Shown: piece by piece, positions 25,833 to 35,100 of the stretch
How positions within the stretch are numbered: the first letter of the stretch is position 1
How the letters are laid out: every line of letters starts with the position of its first letter
Assembly (NCBI GenBank): GCA_013364255.1
Contig: CP054936.1
Location: forward strand, 1,828,853 to 1,892,852
Source of the DNA: Streptomyces seoulensis
GTDB lineage: Bacteria; Actinomycetota; Actinomycetes; Streptomycetales; Streptomycetaceae
Direction: 5' to 3'
DNA: 64,000 nucleotides
Translations under genes and position numbers: made by a program
Notes under the pieces: model-generated
What the model was told of the DNA's origin: nothing
Databases searched by the model: none
Seen by the model: only the letters and a program-made list of their open reading frames with translations

Positions 25833-26189
25833 CTATTCGGCGTCGGAACGCTCCCTGCGGTCCCATTTCCATGTCCAGAACGCGTGGAGACGGTGGTCGT
25901 GCTCGAAGCCGGGCAGGGAGAGCGGGCCTACCCGTTCGATCGCCTCCCCAGTGCGCGGGTCGTCCCGCAGAAGGAGACCATAGGCGGCGTTGAGCCGCGT
26001 CCCGAGGTCATCTTCGTCGAGCAGGGCGAGGAGGGCGTCGGCGACCGCCGCTGTACGGGCCGTGCTGTGCGCGACGGCCTCCGCGGTACAGGCCCGCACA
26101 TCGGCCACCGGATCCCGGAGCAGCCCGACGATGATGTCCGTGAACTCGGAACCTCCGCCGACGCTACGCGGACCGGCCCACCGTGTCAC
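25833..26189 (-). pseudogene. HEAT-repeat protein, 3' fragment
   Basis: The open frame encodes TDIIVGLLRDPVADVRACTA followed by EAVAHSTARTAAVADALLALL, a pair of HEAT repeats, and ends with FWTWKWDRRERSDAE. Proteins of this kind are usually longer and have further upstream repeats. Here the frame runs straight into an array of 8-bp repeats that carries a stop in all minus-strand frames. The 5' part is missing, so I treat it as a remnant, although a short gene starting from the GTG at the array edge is possible. Confidence 0.6.
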
Positions 26190-26260
26190 CGTGTCACCGT
26201 GTCACCGTGTCACCGTGTCACCGTGTCACCGTGTCACCGTGTCACCGTGTCACCGTGTCA
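26181..26260. repeat. Tandem array, 10 copies of CCGTGTCA
   Basis: Ten exact, contiguous copies of the octamer CCGTGTCA occupy 80 bp. Eight is not a multiple of three, so every 24 bp the minus strand meets TGA in each frame. The array therefore closes the reading frames on both sides: the HEAT remnant to the left and the aminotransferase remnant to the right. Perfect identity means very recent expansion or ongoing slippage. Confidence 0.97.
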
Positions 26261-26655
26261 CCGAGATGATCTCCGGCTACGAAAATCTTGCCAGAGCCAC
26301 GTTCACGTGTATGCCGACACCTGGTGGTGAGGGCGATCTCGTCGGCGTGACCGCCGACGTACTCGGCCGCCTCGGCGCACACGGTCCGCCACAGCTTGTC
26401 CTCTTCGCGGGCGAACATGTTGTCGTCGAGGAAGCTGTGCGGGTTCTCGTTGAACGTGATGGCGTCACGGATGGGCGTCGGGTTGGAGGCGAGGTAGAAG
26501 TTGGACAGGTGCACGAGGTCGGGTGACAGGAGGAACTGCGCCCACACGGACTCGCAATCGCCTGGGTCGTAGGGCTGGGGTGCGGCATCCGCCGTGACGC
26601 GCGGGCGACTCGCGAAGTCGGAGTCGACGAGGTGTGCCGGGTTCGTCAAGGACAC
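26242..26655 (-). pseudogene. Class V aminotransferase-like gene, 5' fragment
   Basis: The start is a GTG with a GGAG site just upstream (VSLTNPAHLVDSDF). The sequence LVHLSNFYLASNPTPIRDAI, then NPHSFLDDNMFAREEDKLWR and EYVGGHADEIALTT matches the N-terminus of isopenicillin-N-epimerase/class V aminotransferase proteins. After about 120 residues the homology stops, and the frame runs into the CCGTGTCA array and ends. The PLP-binding Lys domain is absent. It lies 3 bp after the MFS gene start-to-stop unit and may once have been co-transcribed with it or sat upstream of the HEAT gene. Confidence 0.7.
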
Positions 26656-26657
26656 GA

Positions 26658-28013
26658 TCACTCCTTGGGAAGGCGGTGGACCTGCATCGATGTGGGCGCG
26701 GACCACGGCCCGGGCCTGCCGTCGTAGGGCAGGGACCGGGGCGCCCTCAGAAGACCTCGGAGCGGTCCGACACCGGGCCTGGCCCGCTCAGCGTCGTCGC
26801 TCCGCCGTTCCTCGACGCGGTGCGTGTCCGTGGTTCCGGCGCCGTCCCGCGGGGCGCCGACGCGCCGGCAGGCGTCGGTCGCCCAGACGATCAGCGCGCA
26901 GGTCGCGAACGCTACCCCGAGGAGGCTGGAGGCGCCCCAGCCGTGGGAGGAGAAGACGGAGGTGGTGGCGGCCGCGCCGAGGGCGGAGCCGAGGGAGTAG
27001 AAGACCATGTAGCCGCCGATGACGCTGCTGGTGCACTCCGGGTGTGCCGTGGTGAGCACGTGCTGGTTACTCACGTGCACGACCTGGACCGCGAAGTCCA
27101 GCGCCACGATGCCGACGGCGAGCAGCCACAACGACCAGGACAACTGCGCGGTGGCGGCCCAGGAGACGATGAGCAGCGCCAGCGCGAGGCCGCTGGCCTT
27201 GACCGCCCGTCCCGCGTCCGCCCACCGTCCGGCGCGTGCCGCGCCGAGCGCGCCGGCCAGTCCGGCGATGCCGAACAGTCCGATCTGGCTCTCGCTCAGG
27301 TGCCAGGGCACGTCCGCGAGCGGCAGGGACAGGCCGCTCCACAGGGTGCCGAACGAGGCGAACAGGAAGAACGCGATGAGGCCGCGCGTCAGGAAAAGCC
27401 GCTCCCTGAAGAGGCCGCCGAGCGAGACGAGGGCCTGCCGGTAGCCGGCGGGCCGGCGGGTGTCGCCCTCGGGGGGCAGGGCGCGCAGGACGAGGACCGC
27501 AAGGGCGAGAGCGAGCACGCCGAGCACGATGTACATGCTGCGCCAGCCCCACGCCTGCGCGAGCACGCCGGTGACGAACCGCGCGCCCAGGATGCCCACC
27601 ACCACGCCGGAGGTCACGACACCGATGGTGCGTCCGCGCTCGGCAGGCGGTGAGACCGTCGCGGCGTAGGCCACCGTGGTCTGGACGACGACGGCGAACA
27701 TGCCGGCGAGGGCGAGCCCCGCGAAGGCCGTCCAGGAGACCGAGGCCGCTGCCGTCACGAACAGGCCGGCCGCGGTGACGGTCATGTGCACCGCGATCAG
27801 CCGGCGCCTGTTGGTGACCACGTCGCCGAGCGGCACGAGCAGTACCAGACCGACCAGGTAGCCGAACTGGCCGGTGGAGACGATCCACCCGGCGTACTCC
27901 GCCGACACCCCGAGGCTGTCCCCCATCGGCGGCAGCACCGTTTGCGCAGAGTAGATGCTCGCCACCGCGACACCGCACACGGTCGCGAGGAGTAACCGTC
28001 GCCAGACGTCCAT
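26658..28013 (-). CDS. MFS transporter (drug-efflux type)
   Basis: The protein is 451 aa from the ATG of MDVWRRLLLATVCG, preceded by GGGGAG. Twelve hydrophobic segments are visible, with the loop 2-3 motif in PLGDVVTNRRRLIAV (G-D-x-x-x-x-R-R type). The last 60 residues form a disordered Arg/Asp-rich cytosolic tail. It diverges from an HxlR-type regulator across 88 bp that contain a GAAAC-T-GTTTC palindrome, so it is probably repressed by that regulator and induced by an electrophile or drug. The substrate is unknown. Confidence 0.87.
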   Translation of the reverse strand: MDVWRRLLLATVCGVAVASIYSAQTVLPPMGDSLGVSAEYAGWIVSTGQFGYLVGLVLLVPLGDVVTNRRRLIAVHMTVTAAGLFVTAAASVSWTAFAGLALAGMFAVVVQTTVAYAATVSPPAERGRTIGVVTSGVVVGILGARFVTGVLAQAWGWRSMYIVLGVLALALAVLVLRALPPEGDTRRPAGYRQALVSLGGLFRERLFLTRGLIAFFLFASFGTLWSGLSLPLADVPWHLSESQIGLFGIAGLAGALGAARAGRWADAGRAVKASGLALALLIVSWAATAQLSWSLWLLAVGIVALDFAVQVVHVSNQHVLTTAHPECTSSVIGGYMVFYSLGSALGAAATTSVFSSHGWGASSLLGVAFATCALIVWATDACRRVGAPRDGAGTTDTHRVEERRSDDAERARPGVGPLRGLLRAPRSLPYDGRPGPWSAPTSMQVHRLPKE

Positions 28014-28043
28014 CGCACTCCCCATCGAAATAAGTAGCAAAGT

Positions 28044-28054
28044 GAAACTGTTTC
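28044..28054. promoter_or_regulatory. Palindrome between MFS and HxlR genes
   Basis: GAAAC-T-GTTTC is a short perfect palindrome in an AT-richer patch of the divergent region. HxlR proteins bind short palindromes of this kind near their own promoters. Confidence 0.5.
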
Positions 28055-28101
28055 GACCGTAGGGCATGATGGTCTCAATTCGCAACTCATCGGGAGGTGT
28101 C

Positions 28102-28575
28102 ATGCCGAGCACTTCCACCGGCCTGCCGAACGCCGTCTGGACCGATCCCGACTGCCCGGTGGCCCGCACGCTCGACCTGGTCGGCGACCGGTGGAGCCTC
28201 CTGGTCGTGCGGGACGCGATGGACGGGGCGCGGTCCTTCACCGAGTTCCAGCGACGGACCGGCATCGCGCGCAACATCCTCACCGACCGCCTGCGCAAGC
28301 TCACCGACCACGGCATCCTGACCCAGCGGACCGCGCCCTCGGGCCGCCGCCGGCAGTACGTGCTCACCGACGCGGGCCGCGCCCTCTTCCCCGTCCTGCT
28401 CACCCTCCGCCAGTGGGGGGAGCGCCACGCCTTCGCGCCCGGCGAACCGCACTCCACCCTGGTCGACCAGCACGGCGCACGCGTGCCGGAACTGAAGCCG
28501 ACCGGCGCCGACGGCGTCCCGCTGGACGCCGATGCCATCCACGTGCGGAAGACCGGCGGTCCGCCGCCCGGATGA
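28102..28575 (+). CDS. HxlR-family transcriptional regulator
   Basis: The protein is 157 aa from an ATG after GGGAGGTG. The winged HTH is clear: CPVARTLDLVGDRWSLLVVR, then FTEFQRRTGIARNILTDRLR and the wing RRRQYVLTDAGRAL. The Cys before PVARTLDLVG is where HypR and relatives carry the redox-sensing residue. It diverges from the MFS gene and is the likely local regulator. Confidence 0.9.
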   Translation: MPSTSTGLPNAVWTDPDCPVARTLDLVGDRWSLLVVRDAMDGARSFTEFQRRTGIARNILTDRLRKLTDHGILTQRTAPSGRRRQYVLTDAGRALFPVLLTLRQWGERHAFAPGEPHSTLVDQHGARVPELKPTGADGVPLDADAIHVRKTGGPPPG

Positions 28576-28598
28576 GGCGGCGGCCGCCCGCGGGACGC

Positions 28599-28830
28599 TC
28601 AGGACACGCGCACCGACGCGGCGTGCCTGGCCCGTTCACGCGCGGCCCCCGCGGGCCAGACGACGTCCACGGCGATTCCGCGGGCACGGGCGTAGGCGAT
28701 CATGTGGGCCGTGGCGTCATGGCCGCTGGACGGTGAGCCGTCCCAGACGGCCAACAGCCAGCTGCACCCGGCGACCAGCCGTTCGTCCGCGCTCACACAG
28801 GTGTCCCGGCCCAGCGGGTCGAACGGCAGC
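28599..28830 (-). pseudogene. SLOG-like protein, 3' fragment cut by IS3-type element
   Basis: The last 77 codons (ADERLVAGCSWLLAVWDGSP, then HMIAYARARGIAVDVVWPAG) match the end of a family of streptomycete proteins of about 140-160 aa with a Rossmann-like, nucleotide-binding look. The homology ends exactly where an IS3-type end begins at 28831. The N-terminal half is not found in the window. Confidence 0.65.
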
Positions 28831-29712
28831 TGAGGTGACCCCGGCGGTGTGGACACACTGACAATGGATCTTGCAGATCCGAGGAAGGGTGTCCTGGTGG
28901 GACGGAAGTCTCCGTACCCGGAGGAGTTCAGGAACGATGCCGTCGCGCTGTACCTCTCGGCGGGCGGGAAGCGCACGTATGCAGCGGTCGCGGCGGACGT
29001 CGGAGCGACCAGCGAGACGCTGCGGAGCTGGGTGTGCCAAGGCCGACGAACACGCCGGCCGCGATCACGGTCGCGGCGAGCAGAGCGTGGAGGGCCGGGA
29101 GGAGGAACTGGCCCGGCTGCGGGCGGAGAACGGCCGACTGCGCAAGGCCGAGAAGGAGTGGGAGCTCGAGCGGGAGATCCTGCGCCGGGCGGCGGCCTAT
29201 TTCGCCAAGGAGATGAAGTGAAGACCCGCCGCTGGGACTTTGTCTCCGCCCATGCCGAGACCTTCGGCGTCCAGCGGATATGCCGGGTCCTTCGGGTCTC
29301 GCGCTCGGGCTACTACCGCGGTGGCTCGCCGGGGCGAAGACACGCCAAGAGCGGCAGGCCACCGACGACGCCCTGCTCGTGGAGATCCGTGAGGTCCACA
29401 CCGAGCACAAGGGAACCTACGGTGTCCGGCGCGTCCATGCCCAACTGCGCGGCTTCGGGCGCACCGTCAACCGCAGGCGCATCGAGCGGCTGATGCGACA
29501 GCACGGCATCGAGGGACGGCACCTGCGGCGCCGCAAACGCACCACCGTCCCAGGCCGGCTCGCACCGCCCGCCGCGGACCTCGTCCAACGCCGGTTCACC
29601 GCCGCCCGGCTGGACGAGAAGTGGTGCGACGACATCACATACGTGCAGGTCGGCGGGACATGGTCGTATCTCGTCTGCGTCATCGACATCTGCTCACGCC
29701 GGGTGCTCCGAC
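28831..29712 (+). pseudogene. IS3-family element remnant (related to copies 1 and 2)
   Basis: The left end TGAGGTGACCCC and the following orfA (MDTLTMDLADPRKGVLVGRK, then NDAVALYLSAGGKRTYAAVA) are close relatives of the intact IS3 copies but clearly diverged. orfA shifts frame near 29030. orfB starts near 29217 and shifts again around 29330. It keeps HTEHKGTYGVRRVHAQLRGF and DEKWCDDITYVQVGGTWSYL and then breaks off after CVIDICSRRV, where an ISAs1-type end begins. Two of the three catalytic residues are missing. Confidence 0.82.
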
Positions 29713-31082
29713 TGGGTCTTTGAGAAGTGCCGAGGTGGGCGGTTCGCCTGCTGAGTGCCGGTTGTGGTGGCTTGTTGACTTCTGTCGACGTCCGCCCGGG
29801 ACGCAGAACAGGCATGGCCGCTGGTGATCACGTGGGTGTCTAGTCCGTATGAGCACCGAGCGAGTCCATGCCTGCGCACCCATCTTCCCGCATGCCCTCA
29901 TGCCTTCGGCGGTTGGGGGGCGCCTCCGGCCCAGCCCCGCTGGAGGCAGCCGTTGACCTGCGAAGTTATCTGGCCACGGTGCCTGATCCACGGGCCCGTC
30001 ACGGCATCAGGTATCCGTGGACGGCCCTGCTCACCGCTGCGGCCGCCGCTGTTCTGGCTGGCGCCGTCTCGCTCACGGCGATCGGTGAGTGGGTCGCCGA
30101 CGCGGCGCAGCGCGTCCTGGCCCGGCCCGGGTTCCGGCCCGACCCGCTGACGGGACTGGTCCGCCCGCCCCATGCCACGACCGTCCGCCTCGTCCTGGCC
30201 GCCGCCGACGGTGACGCCCTTGACCGCGCCATCGGACGCTTCCTCCGGGAACGCCAGGCCCCGGCACCGGACGGAAGGCCATCGCCACCGACGGCAAGAC
30301 ACTCCTCGGCTCCCGCACCGCCGGCCGGACGGCCACGGCCCTGATCGCCGCCATGACCCACAGCGGCCAGGTCCTCGCCCAGCGGCAGATCGACAGCAAG
30401 AGCAACGAGATCCCGGCCTTCGCCCCGCTCCTGAACGACATCGACCTGACCGGCGCCGTCATCACCGCCGACGCCCTGCACACCAGCACGACCACGCCGC
30501 ATACCCGCACGAACGCGGGGCTCACCACCTGGCCGTCGTCAAGCGGAACCATCCCGGACTCCATGAGCGCCTCCGCCGCCCTCCCTGGCGCGACATCCGC
30601 CTGGACCACATCGAGCGCACCCGGGCCCACCACCGCGACGAGATCCGCCGTCAGAAGACCGCCGCCTTCGCCCACATCGACTACCCGCACGCCCGTCAGG
30701 CCCTCCAAGCCGTGCGCTGGAGACGCGACCTGGGCACGGGCAAACTAACGATCGAACGGATCCACCTGGTCACGAGCCTGCCGCCCGGCGCGGCCGGCGG
30801 CAGCGAACTCACGGCCCGGATCCGCGGCCACTGGCGCATCGAGAACCAGCTCCACCACGTCCGGGACCGCGCCTTCCAGGAGGACGCTTCCAAGATCCGC
30901 ACCCGCAACCTGCCCCGCGTCATGGCCGGCCTGCGCAACCTCGCCATCGGCATCCACCGCCAGGACGGCCACACCAACATCGCCGCCGCCCTCCGCCGCA
31001 CCGGCCGTGACCACCAGCGGCCCCTCACCGCCCCCGGACTGACCTGACGAACCCGGACACAAGATCACTTCTCAAAGACCCT
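29713..31082 (+). mobile_element. ISAs1-family element with frameshifted transposase
   Basis: Inverted repeats GGGTCTTTGAGAAGTG bound about 1.37 kb, and the right one continues ATCTTGTG as in ISAs1 elements. The transposase reads VDLRSYLATVPDPRARHGIR, then ATDGKTLLGSRTAGRTATAL, then HHLAVVKRNHPGLHERL and GHWRIENQLHHVRDRAFQED, and ends ALRRTGRDHQRPL. These pieces lie in three frames (breaks near 30270 and 30515), so it is a pseudogene although both ends survive. The flanks belong to two different transposase genes, so a simple insertion into one gene is excluded. Confidence 0.85.
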
Positions 31083-31661
31083 GGGGTTCGGCGTATCCGT
31101 CGGCACCGCCCACGCCTACACCACCGCTGTCGTGCGACTCCTCGCCGACCGGGCGCCGGGCCTGCTCAAGACTCTCCGCGAGCACGACCCGGACTGCGTA
31201 CTGCTGGACGGCACGCTCAGCGAGTGCGACAGCCTGGTGACGGACGCGCCGACTACTCCTACAAGCACCGACGCCACGGCGTGAACGTGCAGGTCGTCAC
31301 CGATCCCGAAGGCCGGCTTCTGTGGATCTCGCCGGCCTTGCCGGGCCGCGCCCACGGTCTGACCGCCGCACGCACCCACCGCATCATCCGAATCCGCGAA
31401 CGTCAGGGCGTCCCGATCGTCGCCGACCGCGCCTACATCGGCGCCGGCCCCTGGACCACCACCGCCGTCCGCCGGCCGCCCAACGGTGAACTCACACCGA
31501 CCGAACGGACGCTGAACCGCGCTCTCGCCCAGACCCGCGCTCCCGTCGAACGAGGCGTCGCCCGCCTGAAGTCCTGGCGGATCTTCCGCCGGAGCCGCTG
31601 CAGCCCGAACCGCATGACAGCCATCGCCGCCGCTGTCCTCACCCTGGAGCGGCAACGCTGA
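31083..31661 (+). pseudogene. IS5-type (DDE_Tnp_4) transposase, 3' fragment
   Basis: The piece begins in mid-protein (GFGVSVGTAHAYTTAVVRLL), shifts frame near 31245, and continues ADYSYKHRRHGVNVQVVTDP, VADRAYIGAGPWTTT and ARAPVERGVARLKSWRIFRR-like sequence to the natural stop. The N-terminal HTH part is missing on the ISAs1 side. Confidence 0.82.
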
Positions 31662-32186
31662 AAAAGCTCACTGAACGACATCACCGCAACCGGCCGGATC
31701 AAGCAGATCTGGACGGTTGGCACCGAGGTCACCCACAGGCAAGATCCAGCCATATTCCGTTGAGTCGATATCGGCCACATCCTCGCTCTGCGCACAGCGG
31801 ACACACAGAAAATCCATGGGATGTCGGGCTGTCCGGGCAGCGGTCGCCGCTGATCCGACCGGCAGAGGAGGCCGGCCAGGGCCGACAGTCAAGATCAAAG
31901 CCCTGTACGGGCACGAGGGGACCCGCGTAAGGTGGCGCCGCGCTTGGCGGGAACCTGACCATTCCACTTCGGGCCGGGCGCATGTCACTCAGCGACCGGG
32001 GGGACTGCCGTCGCTCACGGGGAGGAGGGGTGGTTCGTCATGCCACGGCATCGGGGAACCACGCACGTCGACTCGGTCGGTGCCACGAGGCCCTGAACTC
32101 CTTTCAGGTCCGTGCGCACCGCCCTCGCCCGTGCGGCCGTTCGACGGCCCTGGCGTCACCCCGCCGAACGTAGAAAGGGATGCTCC
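31662..32186. other. Intergenic region upstream of the toxin gene
   Basis: About 525 bp without a gene I can support. Short frames exist but show no homology or codon bias. The toxin promoter should lie in the last 200 bp. The only site I can point to is GAAAGGG, 7 bp before the chosen TTG start. Confidence 0.4.
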
Positions 32187-35100
32187 TTGCACCCCAGACC
32201 GTGGTTCCGCATGCCCGGATCACGCAGATCCGGCCGAGCGGGCGGGCTGACCGCCGCCCTCACCACCGCCGTCACCTCCCTCACCGCGCTGGCGTTGTTC
32301 ACCGGTCTCGCGGTGCAGCCCCAACTCGCCGCGGAACTGGCCGGCGCCCACTCCAGCGACCGGCCGGACGACTGGTTCGAGACCACCGGCGACGAGCAAC
32401 TGCGCTTCGACCAGTGCCTGATGACCGACGCGCTGCGCCTCGGCGGCACGGGCATGTACAGCTTCGCGCAGAACGCCCTCAACCAGACCCCGGAGAAACT
32501 GCGGGAACTGGCCACGCTCGACGGGGCGTACAACGGCCCGCTGCACGACGCCTACAACCGGGACAAGGCCGCCACCACCGCCAACTGGGAGCGTCTGTAC
32601 GCCCGTGAGGCGGCGTGGGAGAAGCCGCTGAACGGCCTGCCCGATCCGGGCGGCTTCACCCACACCGGGTTCCACTGGGTGCGTGGCGGCGAAGAGGGCG
32701 GCGATTTCTACGACCAGACCGGCCTCGGCAAGTGGGCGAGCCCCGACTGGAGCGACAAGTTCACCTTCTACGATCCCACCCCCGAGGCCGACGCGAAGAC
32801 GCTCAAGGCCGTGGACGACCTGGGGACCCCCCTCTACGGCCAGGACCCGGATCCGAGCCTGCCCTCCGACCAGTGGAACCGGGCGCTGAACGAGCGCGAC
32901 GCCTTCAAGTGGCTGCACGGTTTCGCCACGGAGGACGCCGGCGCCGACAACGCCCGTCTCTTCCTCGCCTCGGGCGGCTGGCCGCGTACCGCGCCGGAGC
33001 CGGGCAGCACGGAGTACCGGATGGCGGTCGAGGACCTGAAGACCCGCTTCGCCACCTGTGCCTGGCGTGACCCGATCGACCCGAACAAGACGCTCCGCCA
33101 GGCGGAGGACGTCGCCGCGCAGGAGTGGCAGCAGGAGATCTCCTCCCAGGCCACCCAGCGCAACCAGATCCTCAACGCTAACCGGGACGCCACCGCGGCT
33201 CTCACCAAGGGCGCCGAGACGATGGCCGAGATGCTCGGCCAGTCCTGGATCGCCGACCACCTCACTCGCTGGCAGGACTACTGGAGCGCCGGCGGATTCG
33301 GCTGGATCGGCGACGGTCAGCTGGAGATCCAGGTGCCGGGGGCCAGCGGCAAGTGTCTCGACGTGGCAGGCGGCGCCAAGACCAACGGCACCCCGGTGCA
33401 GGTTTACACCTGCAACAGCGGCGCGGCCCAGAAGTGGCAGCTGTGGGGGTCGGAGAACGGCGGCTACCGCCTGATGAACCCCAACGCGAGCATGAAGTGC
33501 CTGGACGTGGCGGGCAGCAGCGGCGCCGAAGGCGCCAAGATCCAGATCCGGGACTGCGCTTCCACCAAGACCCAGTTCTGGGCCTTCGACGTCCGCAACC
33601 CCGGTGCGCTGCGCAACACGGTGACCGGCAAGTGCCTGCACCTGCCGACGTTCGACAACAGCAAGGACGCCGTGCAGTCGACCTGCAACGGCTCCAGTGC
33701 GCAGAAGTTCCGTGTCGTGCCCAAGACGCACACCGGGGACGGCACGCTCTCCTACCCGACGAAAGCCAACTTCGACCAGGCCAAGGCCGGCGTCACCGCC
33801 GCGCAGACCGCGGCGAAGTCGCAGCTGGCCATCCTCAAGACGCAGCTCGCCACCGCGCAGAAGGCCGCGACCACCTCGGACACCGCGCTGCAGGCCGCGT
33901 ACGGCGTCGCGGACGCGGGCGGTGCTCCCCGGGGCCGTGGTCTGCTGGTGGGGCAGCAGAAGGACCAGGTGACCAAGGGCGCCGCCGCCGCGCTCCAGGC
34001 GCTGGAGAAGGCCGGTGAGACGGCGGAGGCCGCCACCCGTGCCTCGGCCGGTGACAGTCAGACCATCGCACAGCGGGCGCTGGCGCAGGCCGCGCAGTCG
34101 AAGGCGGAGTTCCGCAAGAAGGCCGCCGAGGCGGCCGAGTTGCAGGCCAAGGCCGCCGCCGACGCGGCGAAGATCCACCGGGACAACGCCAAGAAGGACA
34201 AAGAGACCGCGGAGGCCAAGCTCGCGGTCGCGGTGCAGGCGGAGGCGGACGCGAAGGCGGCCGCGGCCGACGCGCACGCCAAGCGGCTCGCCGCGGAGGC
34301 CGAGGAGAAGACGGCCAAGGCGGAGAAGGAGAACGCCGCCGCCAAACGGGCCGAGGCCGCCGACCACCGCAAGAACGCCGAGTCCGAGGCGACGAAGGCG
34401 AAGGACGCGAAGGCGCGGGCCGAGGCCGCGGAGAAGACCGCCGGGGACAGGCGGGACGACGCGGTCAAGGCGAAGGACCACGCCGCGGCCATGCGCGACG
34501 ACGCCCTGGACGCCGAGCAGAAGGCCCAGGCGGCGCGGGCGAAGGCCGCGGCCAAGCAGTCCTACGCCGACTCCCTGGACTCCGGCAGCGCGGCCGACGC
34601 GGCCCGTGCCGCGGCGAACGACGCCGACAAGGCGGCCGACGACGCCGAGGCTGCCGCGACCAGGGCGCGTTCGGAGGCGGACGCCGCGACCAAGGCTGCG
34701 GCCGACGCCGACGCCGCGGCCACCCGCGCCGAGGCAGCCGCGAAGCGGGCCCGCTCGGACGCGGACGCCGCGCAGGCGGACAAGCTGAAGGCCGACGCGG
34801 CCGTGCGGACCGCGACGAGCGCCGTCGCCGACGCCATCCAGGCGTCCAAGGACGCCTCGGCCGAGGCCAGGGCCGCGGTGAAGCTCGCCGACGAGGCCGA
34901 GGCGCACGCCAAGGACGCCAAGACCCAGGCCGACGCCGCGAACAAGGAGGCCGTCACCGCGGTCGCCGCCGCCGCGAAAGCCGCCGGTTTCGCCCATGTC
35001 ACCGCCCAGGCCGCCGTGGACGCGGGCAAGGCCGCCGAACAGGTCGCCGACCCGGCAAACGACGCCGTCCAGCTCGGCTCCCCCTATGTCGACACCGACT

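Noticed and set aside
26181..26260. CRISPR array
   Set aside because: The units are 8 bp, contiguous and without spacers, so this is a simple tandem repeat.
31668..31988. A 106-aa minus-strand gene upstream of the toxin
   Set aside because: It has no homology, no ribosome site and mixed codon bias. A non-coding upstream region is the simpler reading.
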